The position numbers were made by a program, and so were the translations under genes. From NCBI RefSeq assembly GCF_003314435.2, contig NZ_QNVY02000004.1, positions 124,001-188,000 of the forward strand: a stretch of 64,000 bases of DNA. Reading direction: 5' to 3'. Below the pieces are notes generated by a model, which did no database searches, was not told the origin of the DNA, and saw only the letters and a program-made list of their open reading frames with translations. Shown piece by piece: positions 44,680 through 54,467 of the stretch (within the stretch, counting starts at the first letter, position 1; the number at the start of each line of letters is the position of its first letter). Source of the stretch: Flavobacterium petrolei (GTDB lineage Bacteria; Bacteroidota; Bacteroidia; Flavobacteriales; Flavobacteriaceae).

Positions 44680-45987
44680 ATGAAAAAGATAACAGTTATA
44701 CTCACACTTGTTTTTTTGATTTCTTTGGGAATCGGTTGTCGCTCCCTAAAGAATAAAAAAAAATATTTCGATACCAAACAAAAGGAAGTTTACATCGATT
44801 CAATGATGAATAATGCGCTGGAAAAAGGATTTTTTCCGGGAGCTCAAATTGTAGTGGGGAGTAAAGATTCTGTTTTTATATTAAAAAACTATGGCTATCA
44901 TGACACCTCAAAAAAGCAATTAGTAAAAACAGATAATGTATATGATTTGGCTTCTATGTCTAAAGTTTTAGGAGCCACCCTTGTAGCAATGCGTTTGGTT
45001 GGAGAGGATAAAATAAATTTGAAAGATAAATTAGGAGCGGTAGTTGGTGTTTACAAAAATACGGCTATTGCCGATTTAACCCTTTTTGAATTATTAACCC
45101 ATACTAGTGGACTAAAATCTGGGATTACTTTTTATCAAAGCTTGCTGTCTACAACCGATGGGTCACCTTTGTTAAGCAATCAACAATCGGCTGGTTTTCC
45201 TAATTCATTTGATGTTATGTATGTAAATAAAAACATAGTTTACGATACAAAATACCTTGCTTTTGAACCAAAGGAGAATTATGTTCAGATTTATAAAAAT
45301 ATGTGGTTAAATCCTGAGTTTTATAAAACGGTTTATGGAAGAGTAGCTTTGGCTAATACCAATCCTCGTGGCAACTATTTGTATAGTGATTTGAATTTGA
45401 TTCTTGTACAACAAATGATGGAGGCAAAAACGGGTATAACACTGGATCAACTGGCGAAAGAAATTTATAGCGAATTAGGCATTTCAAAAATTGGATACAA
45501 TCCATTGAAATGGACTGCTGAGGAAAATGTAATACCCACCGAAATTGACAATTTTTTTAGGAAAGATACCATTAAGGGATTTGTACACGATGAGGCTGCT
45601 GCCATTTTAGGAGGAGTTTCTGGAAACGCAGGCTTATTTGCAAACGCAGGATCCATCTCGGTAATTTGTCAGATGTTACTAAACAATGGGAAGTATCAGG
45701 GAAAACAAATTCTAAAAGCAAAGGTTGTTGCAATGTTTACAAAATCACCTCTTGCCAAAAAAGGAATTTTTCGTGGACTTGGTTTTGATAAACGAAAACC
45801 TGATGCCTTTTATAAAAAAAGTGATTTTGGGCATACGGGGTATACAGGGACTTTTTTCTTTTTGAATCGAACTAACAATAAGTTTTTGATTATTCTTACT
45901 AATCGTGTAAATCCTTCTCGAACCAACGTACTAATGTATAAAGATAATTTTTCTTCAAAAATTTGGAAACAAATAAACAATTACTAG
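44680..45987 (+). CDS. Serine beta-lactamase-family hydrolase (lipoprotein)
   Basis: A 435-residue lipoprotein (lipobox SLGIGC) of the class C beta-lactamase/AmpH/esterase clan. S92-M-S-K95 in DLASMSKVLG is the S-x-x-K motif, LLTHTSGLKSG follows, Y-S-D in NYLYSDLNLI fits the Y-x-N/S position, and DFGHTGYTGTFFF provides the HTG replacement for KTG. It is strikingly like the second half of the GH3-fusion protein at 22982-25981 (RGLGFDKR, FGHTG, NNFFRKD/NYFRHQ region), suggesting duplication with or without the glycosidase. Probably a peptidoglycan-peptide hydrolase or esterase in the envelope rather than a resistance enzyme. Confidence 0.88.
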   Translation: MKKITVILTLVFLISLGIGCRSLKNKKKYFDTKQKEVYIDSMMNNALEKGFFPGAQIVVGSKDSVFILKNYGYHDTSKKQLVKTDNVYDLASMSKVLGATLVAMRLVGEDKINLKDKLGAVVGVYKNTAIADLTLFELLTHTSGLKSGITFYQSLLSTTDGSPLLSNQQSAGFPNSFDVMYVNKNIVYDTKYLAFEPKENYVQIYKNMWLNPEFYKTVYGRVALANTNPRGNYLYSDLNLILVQQMMEAKTGITLDQLAKEIYSELGISKIGYNPLKWTAEENVIPTEIDNFFRKDTIKGFVHDEAAAILGGVSGNAGLFANAGSISVICQMLLNNGKYQGKQILKAKVVAMFTKSPLAKKGIFRGLGFDKRKPDAFYKKSDFGHTGYTGTFFFLNRTNNKFLIILTNRVNPSRTNVLMYKDNFSSKIWKQINNY

Positions 45988-46410
45988 AAATATAAATCTC
46001 CTTTTTTTTCTACTTAATTTTATCACTTCACAGATTTAATCTTGATCTGAATTTATTCTTTTTAGTTCTAATAATTTCGAAAAAAAAAGGTTTTAAATAT
46101 TAATCTTTTCAACTTGGTATGCTAATACCTTTGTTAAGTGTTAAAAAAGGCTTTAAAAGTGACCCTTCCGAGATAATTTTCGAACCACTTTTTAGAAGAT
46201 TTGAAGCTTTTAAGAATATTATCATTTGTTGATTCAAACTAACTATCCAATTAAGTTTATTCTTAATCCAAGATCCACTTTAACTTGGCTTATTCAATAT
46301 CCATAAAAATGTCTATTAACAATTCTATAACAATATCGTGTCGATTTGATGGTATTGATAACTAGGGGTATTTCTCTTATTTTGACTCTTATTAGTAAAG
46401 GGAAATTTTT
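45988..46410. other. 423-bp gene-free stretch before the second FecR gene
   Basis: It contains dispersed repeat A copy 4 (46170-46288). Otherwise AT-rich with no frame; the promoter for the regulatory genes is expected near 46330-46400. Confidence 0.5.
46170..46288. repeat. Dispersed repeat A, copy 4 (diverged)
   Basis: Shares ttttcgaaccactttttaga, gatttgaagctttt, a ttaagtttattcttaa block and agatccactttaacttg with copies 1-3, in the same orientation. It is the most distant copy in position, lying 35 kb from the others. Confidence 0.5.
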
Positions 46411-47388
46411 ATGTTGAATGTAAGTCAGAAGGAAAAAAAATGTGTGAGGTATCTTGCCAATGAAATGACAAAAGCAGAACGATCTGTATTTGAAATCGAA
46501 TTGTCTTTAGACGATAATTTACTTGCTGTTTTTGTAAATTTTCAAAAAATTTGGATTAGTTATCCCAATAATGAATTACCAAATCAAACTATTTGTTTTG
46601 AAGAAATTCTTGCTAGATCCAGCAAATCAGAGAGAGTTAAATCTGTAAAATTTTCCATAAAAAGAAAGGCAGTTCTTTCTACAGCATTCCTAGTTGTTTT
46701 TTGTTTAGGTTTCTATTTTATCGGAAACACACATTCTGAATACACCAATCATAGAATTGCACCAAAAGGACAGCGGCTTACTTTCATTTTACCGGATAGT
46801 AGTACTGTTATTTTAAATGCGGGCAGCGAAGTTAAATATTCAAGTGATTTTGGAGAACAAAGAAGTATTTGGTTGAAAGGAGAAGCTTTTTTTAAAGTTA
46901 CGAAAAATATCAATTCTCCTTTTATTGTTCAGACTAATGATTTTGATGTAAAGGTATTAGGAACAGAATTTAATGTTAATAGCACTACTATCAATCAAAC
47001 TGTTTCTTTAGCAAAAGGAAAAGTAAATGTATTGCTTAAAGAGAGTAAGGATGAAATAAATCTGGTGCCAAATGAAGAGTTAGTATGGAATTCTAAAACC
47101 AATTTAGTAATCAAACGAAATTTTGATGTGAATAAGGTATCTGCATGGAAAGATAATATTCTCCTTTTAGATGATGAGAAATTTCAAGATGTACTTCCAA
47201 AGATTAATCAATTCTATGGAGTGAATTTTATTATAAAGGATTCTACCATAGCTAATCAGCATATAAAAGGTGCTTTTAAAAGCCAGACAATTGATGAATT
47301 TATAACTTCTTTAGAGTTTATTTCAGATGTAAGTATAAGAAAAACCATTCGAAATAACATCGAAATAACCAAGTATCATGAAAATTAA
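46411..47388 (+). CDS. FecR-family anti-sigma factor
   Basis: A 325-residue membrane regulator. The N-terminal cytosolic region (1-85, VRYLANEMTKAERSVFEIELSLD) is followed by one helix (about 90-108, AVLSTAFLVVFCLGFYFIG), a FecR domain (about 115-225, APKGQRLTFILPDSSTVILNAGS, LKGEAFFKV, PFIVQTNDFDVKVLGTEFNV) and a DUF4974-like end (about 250-320). Its gene precedes and overlaps (11 bp) the ECF sigma gene, the reverse of the sigma-fecR order at 19350-21226. It should control the sigma factor in response to the STN-type SusC encoded next. Confidence 0.92.
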   Translation: MLNVSQKEKKCVRYLANEMTKAERSVFEIELSLDDNLLAVFVNFQKIWISYPNNELPNQTICFEEILARSSKSERVKSVKFSIKRKAVLSTAFLVVFCLGFYFIGNTHSEYTNHRIAPKGQRLTFILPDSSTVILNAGSEVKYSSDFGEQRSIWLKGEAFFKVTKNINSPFIVQTNDFDVKVLGTEFNVNSTTINQTVSLAKGKVNVLLKESKDEINLVPNEELVWNSKTNLVIKRNFDVNKVSAWKDNILLLDDEKFQDVLPKINQFYGVNFIIKDSTIANQHIKGAFKSQTIDEFITSLEFISDVSIRKTIRNNIEITKYHEN

Positions 47389-47986
47389 CCAAACAAAAAT
47401 GGGCAGTAGTGATTGCTTTTCAGACGATTATTTATTTCAGCAAATTCGAAATGGTCAATACGAGGCAATGGAACTTTTCTTTAATAGGTATTACATGCCT
47501 TTGTGTCGTTTTGGAATGAGTTATGAATCGAACTCTTGTCTTGTTGAAGAAAAAGTGGCTGATATTTTCATTCAGTTGTGGACCAATAGAAATATTCTTG
47601 ATAAAATTATAAACCCTAAATCTTATATCTATGTAATCGTGAAAAACAGTTTAAAAACAGCACGTAAATCAGAACAGTTTTACCAACAAATTGATGAAAC
47701 TAAACCTATAAATTCTATGTTTTCGCCGAGTCGAGAGCAAGAAATTATTGAAAATGAACAAAAAGAAATGAAAACTAATTTGATCCGTGAAATATTAGAT
47801 ATTATTCCTAAAAAATCACGTCAAGCTTTTGAACTCAGCAGAATTGACGGATTAAAATACAAAGAAATTGCAGAAATTTTAAACGTCACTCCCAAAACAG
47901 TGGAAAACCACATAGCACTCGCACTCAAATATATTAGTAAAGCTCTGGAATCCTATAAAAAAGAAGGAGTTCTTAACTCTATTTAA
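47378..47986 (+). CDS. ECF-type RNA polymerase sigma-70 factor
   Basis: A 202-residue sigma factor. Region 2 (about 25-90) has YEAMELFFNRYYMPLCRF and KVADIFIQLWTNR; region 4 (about 135-190) has IIPKKSRQAFELSRIDGLKY, EIAEILNVTPKTVENHI. The first ATG (47378) overlaps the FecR frame by 11 bp; an internal ATG at 47399 would abolish the overlap. Either way the two genes are translationally linked. It probably activates the STN-SusC/SusD operon 76 bp downstream. Confidence 0.9.
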   Translation: MKINQTKMGSSDCFSDDYLFQQIRNGQYEAMELFFNRYYMPLCRFGMSYESNSCLVEEKVADIFIQLWTNRNILDKIINPKSYIYVIVKNSLKTARKSEQFYQQIDETKPINSMFSPSREQEIIENEQKEMKTNLIREILDIIPKKSRQAFELSRIDGLKYKEIAEILNVTPKTVENHIALALKYISKALESYKKEGVLNSI

Positions 47987-48062
47987 ATAGTTGTAGAAAA
48001 AATCAACTTTTTTAATATCAGCTTCAGTTTGTTAAAACAATCAATAAATAAACACAGATAAA

Positions 48063-51000
48063 ATGAAACAAAAAATCATGTTAACGGCGTCCCTCTTGCT
48101 ACTGTTAGGTAATGGGATATCGTATTCGAATCCTTCAATACTGACTGCTGTTGAAGTAAATGTTGCTAAAAAAGAAAATATCAATTTAAACCTAAAAGAC
48201 GTTTCCATTAAGCAAACCTTTACGCTTATAGAACGACAAATAAACAGCAAATTTATCTATAGGTCGGACCAAAATTTTCTTCAAAAGAAAATTTCTATTA
48301 TAATAAATAACCAAGACTTAAATCAAGTACTAGCCGTTTTGAAAACTAAAGTGAGTCTTGATTTTAAGATTACTAAAAATGGAGTTTTAGTAAAAGAACT
48401 GATTGGGGTTACTACAAATAGCAGTGTTAAAAAGGATCAACAAAATCGAAAAATCACAGGTGTAGTTTTAGATCAATCTAATTTGCCTATTCCTGGGGCT
48501 TCCGTTTTTGTAGCAGGTACCACGATAGCTGCAACAACTGATTTTGAAGGAAAATTTACGATTAATGTTCCTGAAAATACAATGGTTTTATCAGTGAGTT
48601 ATATCGGATTTGAGACTAAAATAATCAACATTGAAAAACAGACTGAAATTAAAGTAATGCTTTCTGAATCCGCTTCTCAATTAGACGAAGTTGTAGTTGT
48701 GGGTTATGGAACTGAGCAAAGACGAAATGTTACCGGTTCTGTATCGTCGGTAAAAATGAAAGAGATTGTATCACAACCTAAAGCAAATGTGACCGAAATG
48801 CTGGAAGGTCGTTTGCCGGGGGTTCAAATCATGAGTGATAACAGCCCAGGAGGAGGATCTTCAATTCGTGTACGTGGTTTTAGTACAATTAACAACAATG
48901 ATCCGTTAGTGATTATTGATGGAGTTCCTGCGTCGAATGGTTTAAATGGGATCAATCCATCTGACATAGAAACCCTTCAAGTGTTAAAGGATGCTGCTTC
49001 GTCTTCAATTTATGGTTCACGAGCCGCAAATGGAGTTGTTGTTATAACTACTAAAAAAGGAGGCAAAAGTGGTAAAACTGAAGTGCAATTTGATGGGTAT
49101 TCCGGTGTTCAATCCGCTTTTAATTTACCTACAATGTTGAATGCACAGCAATATGGAGATTTACTTTGGCAAGCCACTAAGAATGATGGTAAAGTTCCAT
49201 CAAGTGGCATCTATGGAAGTAATCCCAATTCCCCTACAATTCCAGCGTTTTTTAATGCTACCAATACAATTCCTAGTGGTGATGTAAAATGGATTGATGA
49301 AATTATGCGACCTGCGGCGGTTCATTCTTATAATTTGTCCTTGTCAAAAGGAGATGAAAATAGTCAGCATGCTTTTACGTTAGGTTATTTTAATCAGGAA
49401 GGAATTATAAAACATACTGGATTTGAGCGTTATTCGGCACGATTTAATTCTAGTTACAAGGTAAAAGATTTTCTGACTATTGGCGAAAACTTTACGGCTT
49501 CTTATTCGGAGCAAGTTGCTACTGGAACTAATAGCTCTCTGGGAAGTATTGTTTACAATGCCCTACAATTTCCTTCGATTGTTCCGGTGTATGATATAAA
49601 CGGAAATTTTGCGGGAAACCCAATCAATGATATTTCGAATCCATTAGGAAGTTTAACGCGTGCCAAAGACAATATACAAAAACGCATTCAGGCTTTAGGA
49701 AATGTATTTGCCAGTGCAAAAATTAGTGATTTTACTTTTAAAACTTCTTTAGGATTGGACTTTCAAAGTTTTAATTTCAGAGATTTCTCACCTGTTTATA
49801 ATGAGATTCTTTCGCAAAACGTAAAAAATGCGTTAACGACTAGTAACAATTTTAATTATCAACTTACGATCTCTAATACTTTAAATTATCAAAAGCAATT
49901 AGGTCAACACAATCTGGATCTACTTTTAGGACAAGAAGCGATTAAATATTACTACGAAGGCTTTGGTGCTTCTCGCCAAAATTTCCTTTATGAAGATCCC
50001 AATTTCAGATATTTAAGTTACGGAACTGAAAATCAATTAAACACGGGGACTGCAAATGAATGGGCTTTGAACTCCTATTTTGGTAGAGTAAATTACAATT
50101 TTAATCAGAAATATATTCTGAGTGCTACTGTTAGAAGGGATGGAACTTCCAGATTAGCCAATAATAACTGGGGTACTTTTCCAGCAGTTTCTGCGGGATG
50201 GAGAGTAGATAAGGAAGATTTTTTTGATTTTGGAAATACGTTTACTTCCTTTTTACTTCGTGCCAGTTGGGGACAAACCGGGAACCAACAATTACCTTCG
50301 TATTCTACGGTTGATAGTTATTCCAACAACAATAATTACTCTGACTATGCCATTGGAGGTCAGAATATTATTGCAACAGGATTAACACAAACGCGAGTTT
50401 CGAATGCAAATTTATCTTGGGAGACTACTACTCAACAAACAATTGGCTTGGATCTTGGTTTTTTCAATAATAAATTGAATGTAACGGCAGAATATTACAA
50501 CAAAGAGACCAATGATATTCTGGTCTATAATGTTATTCCATTAACCTATGGAGGTACAAATGACGGACAGTGGATTAATGACGGACAAATGAAAAACCGT
50601 GGTTTTGAATTGGATTTAAATTATGCCGATAAAATCAGTGATTTCTCTTATGATCTTGCTTTAAATTTGACGGGATACAAAAATGAACTGACTGCTTTGA
50701 ATAGTGTGGCTTACTTAGGAATTCCTAGTTCGTCCTTGCATACTGTGAATTTTGGTCAGGAAATATCCAGAAGTGCTGTTGGACAGCCTATTGGATCTTT
50801 TTATGGATTTGTTTCCGAAGGTCTGTTTCGAAGTCAACAAGAAGTTACGGATTATAGAATGCAGCCCAGTGCGCAAGCTGGAGATCTCAAATTTAAAGAC
50901 ATTAACGGTGACGGAGTAATCAATAGTAGTGACAGAACCTTTATAGGTTCTCCGCATCCAGATGTTATGTTAGGTTTTAATATCAATTTGAAATACAAAC

Positions 51001-51464
51001 AGTTTGATATGGGAATGTTTTTTAATGGAAGTTTTGGAAACGATATTTACAATCTGACAAAATACAAAACTAATTTCTTCAATCAAGCGGCTTACAATAA
51101 AGACAGTGCATTATTAGGCGCTTGGACGGTTGATAATCCTAATTCTTCTATTCCAAGATTGTCCTTAGATGATAGAAATAATAATATCCGACCTTCATCC
51201 TATTATGTTGAAGATGGTTCTTATTTTAAATTAAATAATTTACAGTTGGGGTATACTTTTAATCCAGATATTCTCGCTGGAATGAAATTGCGCTTGTATG
51301 GACAAGCGAGTAATGTATTCACTATTACTAAATATAGTGGTTTAACACCCCAAATAGGATTACAGAGTTACACTTCAAGCAACCGAAATCTTGACATAGG
51401 TATCGATAGAGGAATTTATCCCACTTCAAGAACATTTACTTTTGGTTGTAATTTAAACTTTTAA
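48063..51464 (+). CDS. SusC/RagA-type TonB-dependent transporter with STN domain
   Basis: A 1133-residue outer-membrane transporter. Order: signal peptide (1-23); STN domain (about 40-115, LKDVSIKQTFTLIERQINSK); CarboxypepD_reg-like (about 130-215, GVVLDQSNLPIPGASVFVAGT); plug (about 217-345, DEVVVVGYGTEQRRNVTGSV and SIYGSRAANGVVVITTKKGG); barrel ending in SRTFTFGCNLNF. The VVVVGYGTxxRRNVTGS box is the classic SusC plug opening. The STN domain links it to the FecR/sigma pair directly upstream. It pairs with the SusD gene 9 bp downstream. Confidence 0.94.
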   Translation: MKQKIMLTASLLLLLGNGISYSNPSILTAVEVNVAKKENINLNLKDVSIKQTFTLIERQINSKFIYRSDQNFLQKKISIIINNQDLNQVLAVLKTKVSLDFKITKNGVLVKELIGVTTNSSVKKDQQNRKITGVVLDQSNLPIPGASVFVAGTTIAATTDFEGKFTINVPENTMVLSVSYIGFETKIINIEKQTEIKVMLSESASQLDEVVVVGYGTEQRRNVTGSVSSVKMKEIVSQPKANVTEMLEGRLPGVQIMSDNSPGGGSSIRVRGFSTINNNDPLVIIDGVPASNGLNGINPSDIETLQVLKDAASSSIYGSRAANGVVVITTKKGGKSGKTEVQFDGYSGVQSAFNLPTMLNAQQYGDLLWQATKNDGKVPSSGIYGSNPNSPTIPAFFNATNTIPSGDVKWIDEIMRPAAVHSYNLSLSKGDENSQHAFTLGYFNQEGIIKHTGFERYSARFNSSYKVKDFLTIGENFTASYSEQVATGTNSSLGSIVYNALQFPSIVPVYDINGNFAGNPINDISNPLGSLTRAKDNIQKRIQALGNVFASAKISDFTFKTSLGLDFQSFNFRDFSPVYNEILSQNVKNALTTSNNFNYQLTISNTLNYQKQLGQHNLDLLLGQEAIKYYYEGFGASRQNFLYEDPNFRYLSYGTENQLNTGTANEWALNSYFGRVNYNFNQKYILSATVRRDGTSRLANNNWGTFPAVSAGWRVDKEDFFDFGNTFTSFLLRASWGQTGNQQLPSYSTVDSYSNNNNYSDYAIGGQNIIATGLTQTRVSNANLSWETTTQQTIGLDLGFFNNKLNVTAEYYNKETNDILVYNVIPLTYGGTNDGQWINDGQMKNRGFELDLNYADKISDFSYDLALNLTGYKNELTALNSVAYLGIPSSSLHTVNFGQEISRSAVGQPIGSFYGFVSEGLFRSQQEVTDYRMQPSAQAGDLKFKDINGDGVINSSDRTFIGSPHPDVMLGFNINLKYKQFDMGMFFNGSFGNDIYNLTKYKTNFFNQAAYNKDSALLGAWTVDNPNSSIPRLSLDDRNNNIRPSSYYVEDGSYFKLNNLQLGYTFNPDILAGMKLRLYGQASNVFTITKYSGLTPQIGLQSYTSSNRNLDIGIDRGIYPTSRTFTFGCNLNF

Positions 51465-51472
51465 ATTTAAAA

Positions 51473-53140
51473 ATGATGCGAATAAAAAACACAATAAAAA
51501 TAGTAGCTTTTTTAGCTTTAGGACTTCAAATGAGTTCTTGTTCTGATACATTTCTAGAGGAAGTTACCTATGGCGAGGTCGATCCATCTGAGATGACAAA
51601 GCCAGCTAATGTAGAACGCGCCATTATATCCGCTTACAGCGTTTTAAACGGACAAATTGATGGAGCAACGAATGCCCTTAATTCTCCAAGTTCAAATTGG
51701 AGTTTTGGCGATGTCACTTCTGATGACACTTACAAAGGCGGCGGCGGAACTGGAGATCAGAATAACATTCACCAAATGGAGATTTACAATGCGAACTCAA
51801 CGACGCTTGATATAGAACGCAAATGGGTGGCATTGTATGAAGGGGTAAAACGAGCAAATGAAGCCATGCGATTATTAAATGCTTCTGCAGATTTTGAAGC
51901 CAGTTTAAAAGCCAAACGAATGGCAGAATTACGATTTTTGAGAGGTCATTTTTATTTTGAGTTGAAAAAAATATACAATCGTATTCCGTATATTGATGAA
52001 ACGGCAACTACAGTGGCTGATTATGCTAAATCAAATACGACTTTTAGCTCAGACGAATTGTGGACTAAAATCGAAGCTGATTTTCAATTGGCCTATGCTG
52101 ATCTTCCAGCTACACAATCAGAATTAGGACGACCAACCAAGATTGCAGCTAAATCATATTTGGCTAAATGTTATGTTTTTCAAAACAAATGGCAATTGGC
52201 TTATGATGCTACGACTGAAATAATGAATAGTAATTATGGCTTATTGGCTGATTTTCAGCAAATATTTTTACCGGAAAATGACAATAATAAGGAAGTGATT
52301 TTTGCGATACAACTATCTGTAAAAGATGGTCAACCTAGTTCCTACAACGGAAGTATAGGAGATCGTTTATCAGCACCTGGAGGCCCATTTTATTCTCAAT
52401 ATGGTTTTCACCGTCCGACACAGAATCTTGTAAATGCCTTTAAAACGGATGTTAACGGTTTGCCATTAGAAAACAACATCAACGTTGTATCCAGTGATAA
52501 TGTAGATCCACGTATCGATATCACGATAGGCCGTCCGGGAATACCTTACAAGGATTTGGGCGTTTTGTACCAAGACAGCTGGGCGCGAGATTTGGCAACT
52601 TATGGCGCCTTTGCTCCTAAAAAGCGAATTGTTTCGGCTAAATCTGCTTTCCATGTTACCGTTTGGCCGTATGTAAATGCTCTAAATTATTATATTATTC
52701 GATATGCTGAGGTTGTTTTATGGAGAGCTGAGGCTGCTGTAGAATTAGGAAAAATCGATGAAGCTCGAATTTTAGTAAATCAAATTCGGAATCGTGCCGC
52801 TAACTCTGCTTATGTAAAAACGTTAGATGGTAGCGCAAATGCCGCGAATTACAATGTTAAACCGTATAGTACTATTTGGACTGATAAAACTGCTGCAAGA
52901 GCAGCGGTGCATTTAGAAACGCGTTTAGAATTGGCTATGGAAGGTCACCGTTTCTTTAATTTAGTTCGATGGGGTGAAGCAGATACTGTCATCAATACTT
53001 ATCTCACCACAGAAAAAACAAGAAGAACACATTTGACAAATGCCGTATTTACCAAAGGCAAAAACGAATATTTTCCAATACCACAACGTTATATTGACGC
53101 TTTGCCGGCGGGTACAGTAACCCAAAACAGTGGCTTTTAG
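51473..53140 (+). CDS. SusD/RagB-family outer-membrane lipoprotein
   Basis: A 555-residue SusD. Signal peptide with lipobox LGLQMSSCSDTFLEE, the helical GVKRANEAMRLLNAS and AELRFLRGHFYFELKKIYN, and the C-terminal ARILVNQIRNRAAN, LETRLELAMEGHRFFNLVRWGEAD and FTKGKNEYFPIPQRYID. All are textbook family features. It forms the lid of the SusC at 48063. A terminator follows at 53151-53184. The downstream GH92 and esterase genes suggest a decorated or mannose-containing glycan as ligand. Confidence 0.94.
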   Translation: MMRIKNTIKIVAFLALGLQMSSCSDTFLEEVTYGEVDPSEMTKPANVERAIISAYSVLNGQIDGATNALNSPSSNWSFGDVTSDDTYKGGGGTGDQNNIHQMEIYNANSTTLDIERKWVALYEGVKRANEAMRLLNASADFEASLKAKRMAELRFLRGHFYFELKKIYNRIPYIDETATTVADYAKSNTTFSSDELWTKIEADFQLAYADLPATQSELGRPTKIAAKSYLAKCYVFQNKWQLAYDATTEIMNSNYGLLADFQQIFLPENDNNKEVIFAIQLSVKDGQPSSYNGSIGDRLSAPGGPFYSQYGFHRPTQNLVNAFKTDVNGLPLENNINVVSSDNVDPRIDITIGRPGIPYKDLGVLYQDSWARDLATYGAFAPKKRIVSAKSAFHVTVWPYVNALNYYIIRYAEVVLWRAEAAVELGKIDEARILVNQIRNRAANSAYVKTLDGSANAANYNVKPYSTIWTDKTAARAAVHLETRLELAMEGHRFFNLVRWGEADTVINTYLTTEKTRRTHLTNAVFTKGKNEYFPIPQRYIDALPAGTVTQNSGF

Positions 53141-53150
53141 AAATTAAACT

Positions 53151-53184
53151 AAATTGGGCAATCGAAATGGTTGCCCAATTTTTT
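53151..53184 (+). terminator. Intrinsic terminator after susD
   Basis: AAATTGGGCAA and TTGCCCAATTT pair perfectly around a 9-nt loop, followed by a T-run. It lies 10 bp after the SusD stop and 12 bp before the YdcF-like gene, so read-through would be needed for co-transcription with the GH92 gene. Confidence 0.85.
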
Positions 53185-53195
53185 ATTAAAAAAAG

Positions 53196-54458
53196 ATGAA
53201 AAGAATAATTTACATACTAATTGCGCTTGTATTTGTTTCAAGCTATAGCCAAAAAGGGAATGGGTTTGAACTGGATTATTCCTCTTCTAAATCAGGTTCG
53301 TTGATTCAGGACAAGAATTTTTATTTGTTGACGGCTATTCAAAATGAAAAAGCCGTCACTGAATTAATGGAGAACAATGTTGTTTTCAAAACCATTTTTA
53401 AAAATCAGCAACAAGAGATTGGTTCCAAACTAAAGTCTTGCAAAGACAGTCTTTCCTGCTTGGTTAATGGGTATCAATTTAAGGAAAATGAACTCGTTAG
53501 TATTGAAGAGGAACTTCGGATTTTGATGAAAGATAAAAAGGAGTTGCAAAATTTTGTAAAAAACAATTTGCGTCTGTCTGGAAAATACGAGAATTTTAAA
53601 AACAGTACCGATACCGAATTGCTCGTAAAAGTATGGCAACTTTGTGCTCAAGGAATGAATCGCATTATGAAGGTTTATGGTCTTGGCGAAAGGGCCCAAT
53701 ATGCAACAATAGATTCTGTTTCTTATGATGTTCAGTCTCAATTTTATAAAGGTTCTGTTTTTATGTGGTCAGATTTTTTACATAATAAAAAGCCTAAAAT
53801 AAATGCGTTGTTTTTTCAGGAAAGCCTGGATTTCAGTTTATCGCTTTTGTACATGAACCATCGCGATGAGGTGGCTCGCTATGAACCTTTGGAGGAAAAG
53901 GAGAATAAAAAAGCAATTGCCCGTATAAAAAAAATCAATTTTAATGCTTTTGAGTATGCGTCTATTCTAATTTTGGGTAACGGTCCGGAAAATTATCAAG
54001 ACCGATTGTCCGCTATTGGAAAATTAAACTTACAATTGGGAGTATTGGAATATGAAGCTAAGAAAGCCCCGTTAATTATTGTTTCTGGAGGTCATGCCCA
54101 TCCTTTTAGAGCGGCGTATTGTGAGGCTATTGAAATGAAAAAAGAATTAATGAACATCTACAATATTCCTGAAGAAAATATCCTGATTGATCCTTTTGCC
54201 CGGCATACCACAACCAATTTGCGCAATGCAACCAGATTGATGATTGAGTATAAAATGCCACTTGACAAAAAAAGTATAGTCGTTACGAATGTGAGCCATA
54301 GCGACTATGTAGGAAATCCAAATTTTAATGCGCGTTGTATGGAGGAATTGGGTTATTTGCCTGCAATTATTTTAAAAAGACTACATTCGACAGCATTAGA
54401 ATTCCTTCCCAATGTGAATTCCTTGCATCAAAATCCAATTGATCCCTTAGATCCGTAA
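53196..54458 (+). CDS. YdcF/DUF218-like protein with N-terminal extension
   Basis: A 420-residue exported protein. Signal peptide 1-18 (ending SSYSQ), a helical, Lys/Glu-rich region (about 30-245) without known signature, then a DUF218 (YdcF/SanA/ElyC) domain (about 250-400): ASILILGNGPENYQDRLSA, KAPLIIVSGGHAHPFRAAYCEA, IPEENILIDPFARHTTTNLRNA, KKSIVVTNVSHSDYVGNPNF. YdcF-type proteins bind nucleotides or act in envelope glycan metabolism; the function is not established. The gene ends exactly where the GH92 frame begins, so the two are coupled. The large N-terminal extension is unusual compared with the short YdcF of E. coli. Confidence 0.8.
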   Translation: MKRIIYILIALVFVSSYSQKGNGFELDYSSSKSGSLIQDKNFYLLTAIQNEKAVTELMENNVVFKTIFKNQQQEIGSKLKSCKDSLSCLVNGYQFKENELVSIEEELRILMKDKKELQNFVKNNLRLSGKYENFKNSTDTELLVKVWQLCAQGMNRIMKVYGLGERAQYATIDSVSYDVQSQFYKGSVFMWSDFLHNKKPKINALFFQESLDFSLSLLYMNHRDEVARYEPLEEKENKKAIARIKKINFNAFEYASILILGNGPENYQDRLSAIGKLNLQLGVLEYEAKKAPLIIVSGGHAHPFRAAYCEAIEMKKELMNIYNIPEENILIDPFARHTTTNLRNATRLMIEYKMPLDKKSIVVTNVSHSDYVGNPNFNARCMEELGYLPAIILKRLHSTALEFLPNVNSLHQNPIDPLDP

Positions 54459-54467
54459 ATGTGTACC

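Noticed and set aside
44680..45987. Antibiotic-resistance beta-lactamase
   Set aside because: The HTG motif instead of KTG, the lipid anchor and the neighbouring hexosaminidase fit peptidoglycan or ester hydrolysis better than drug resistance.
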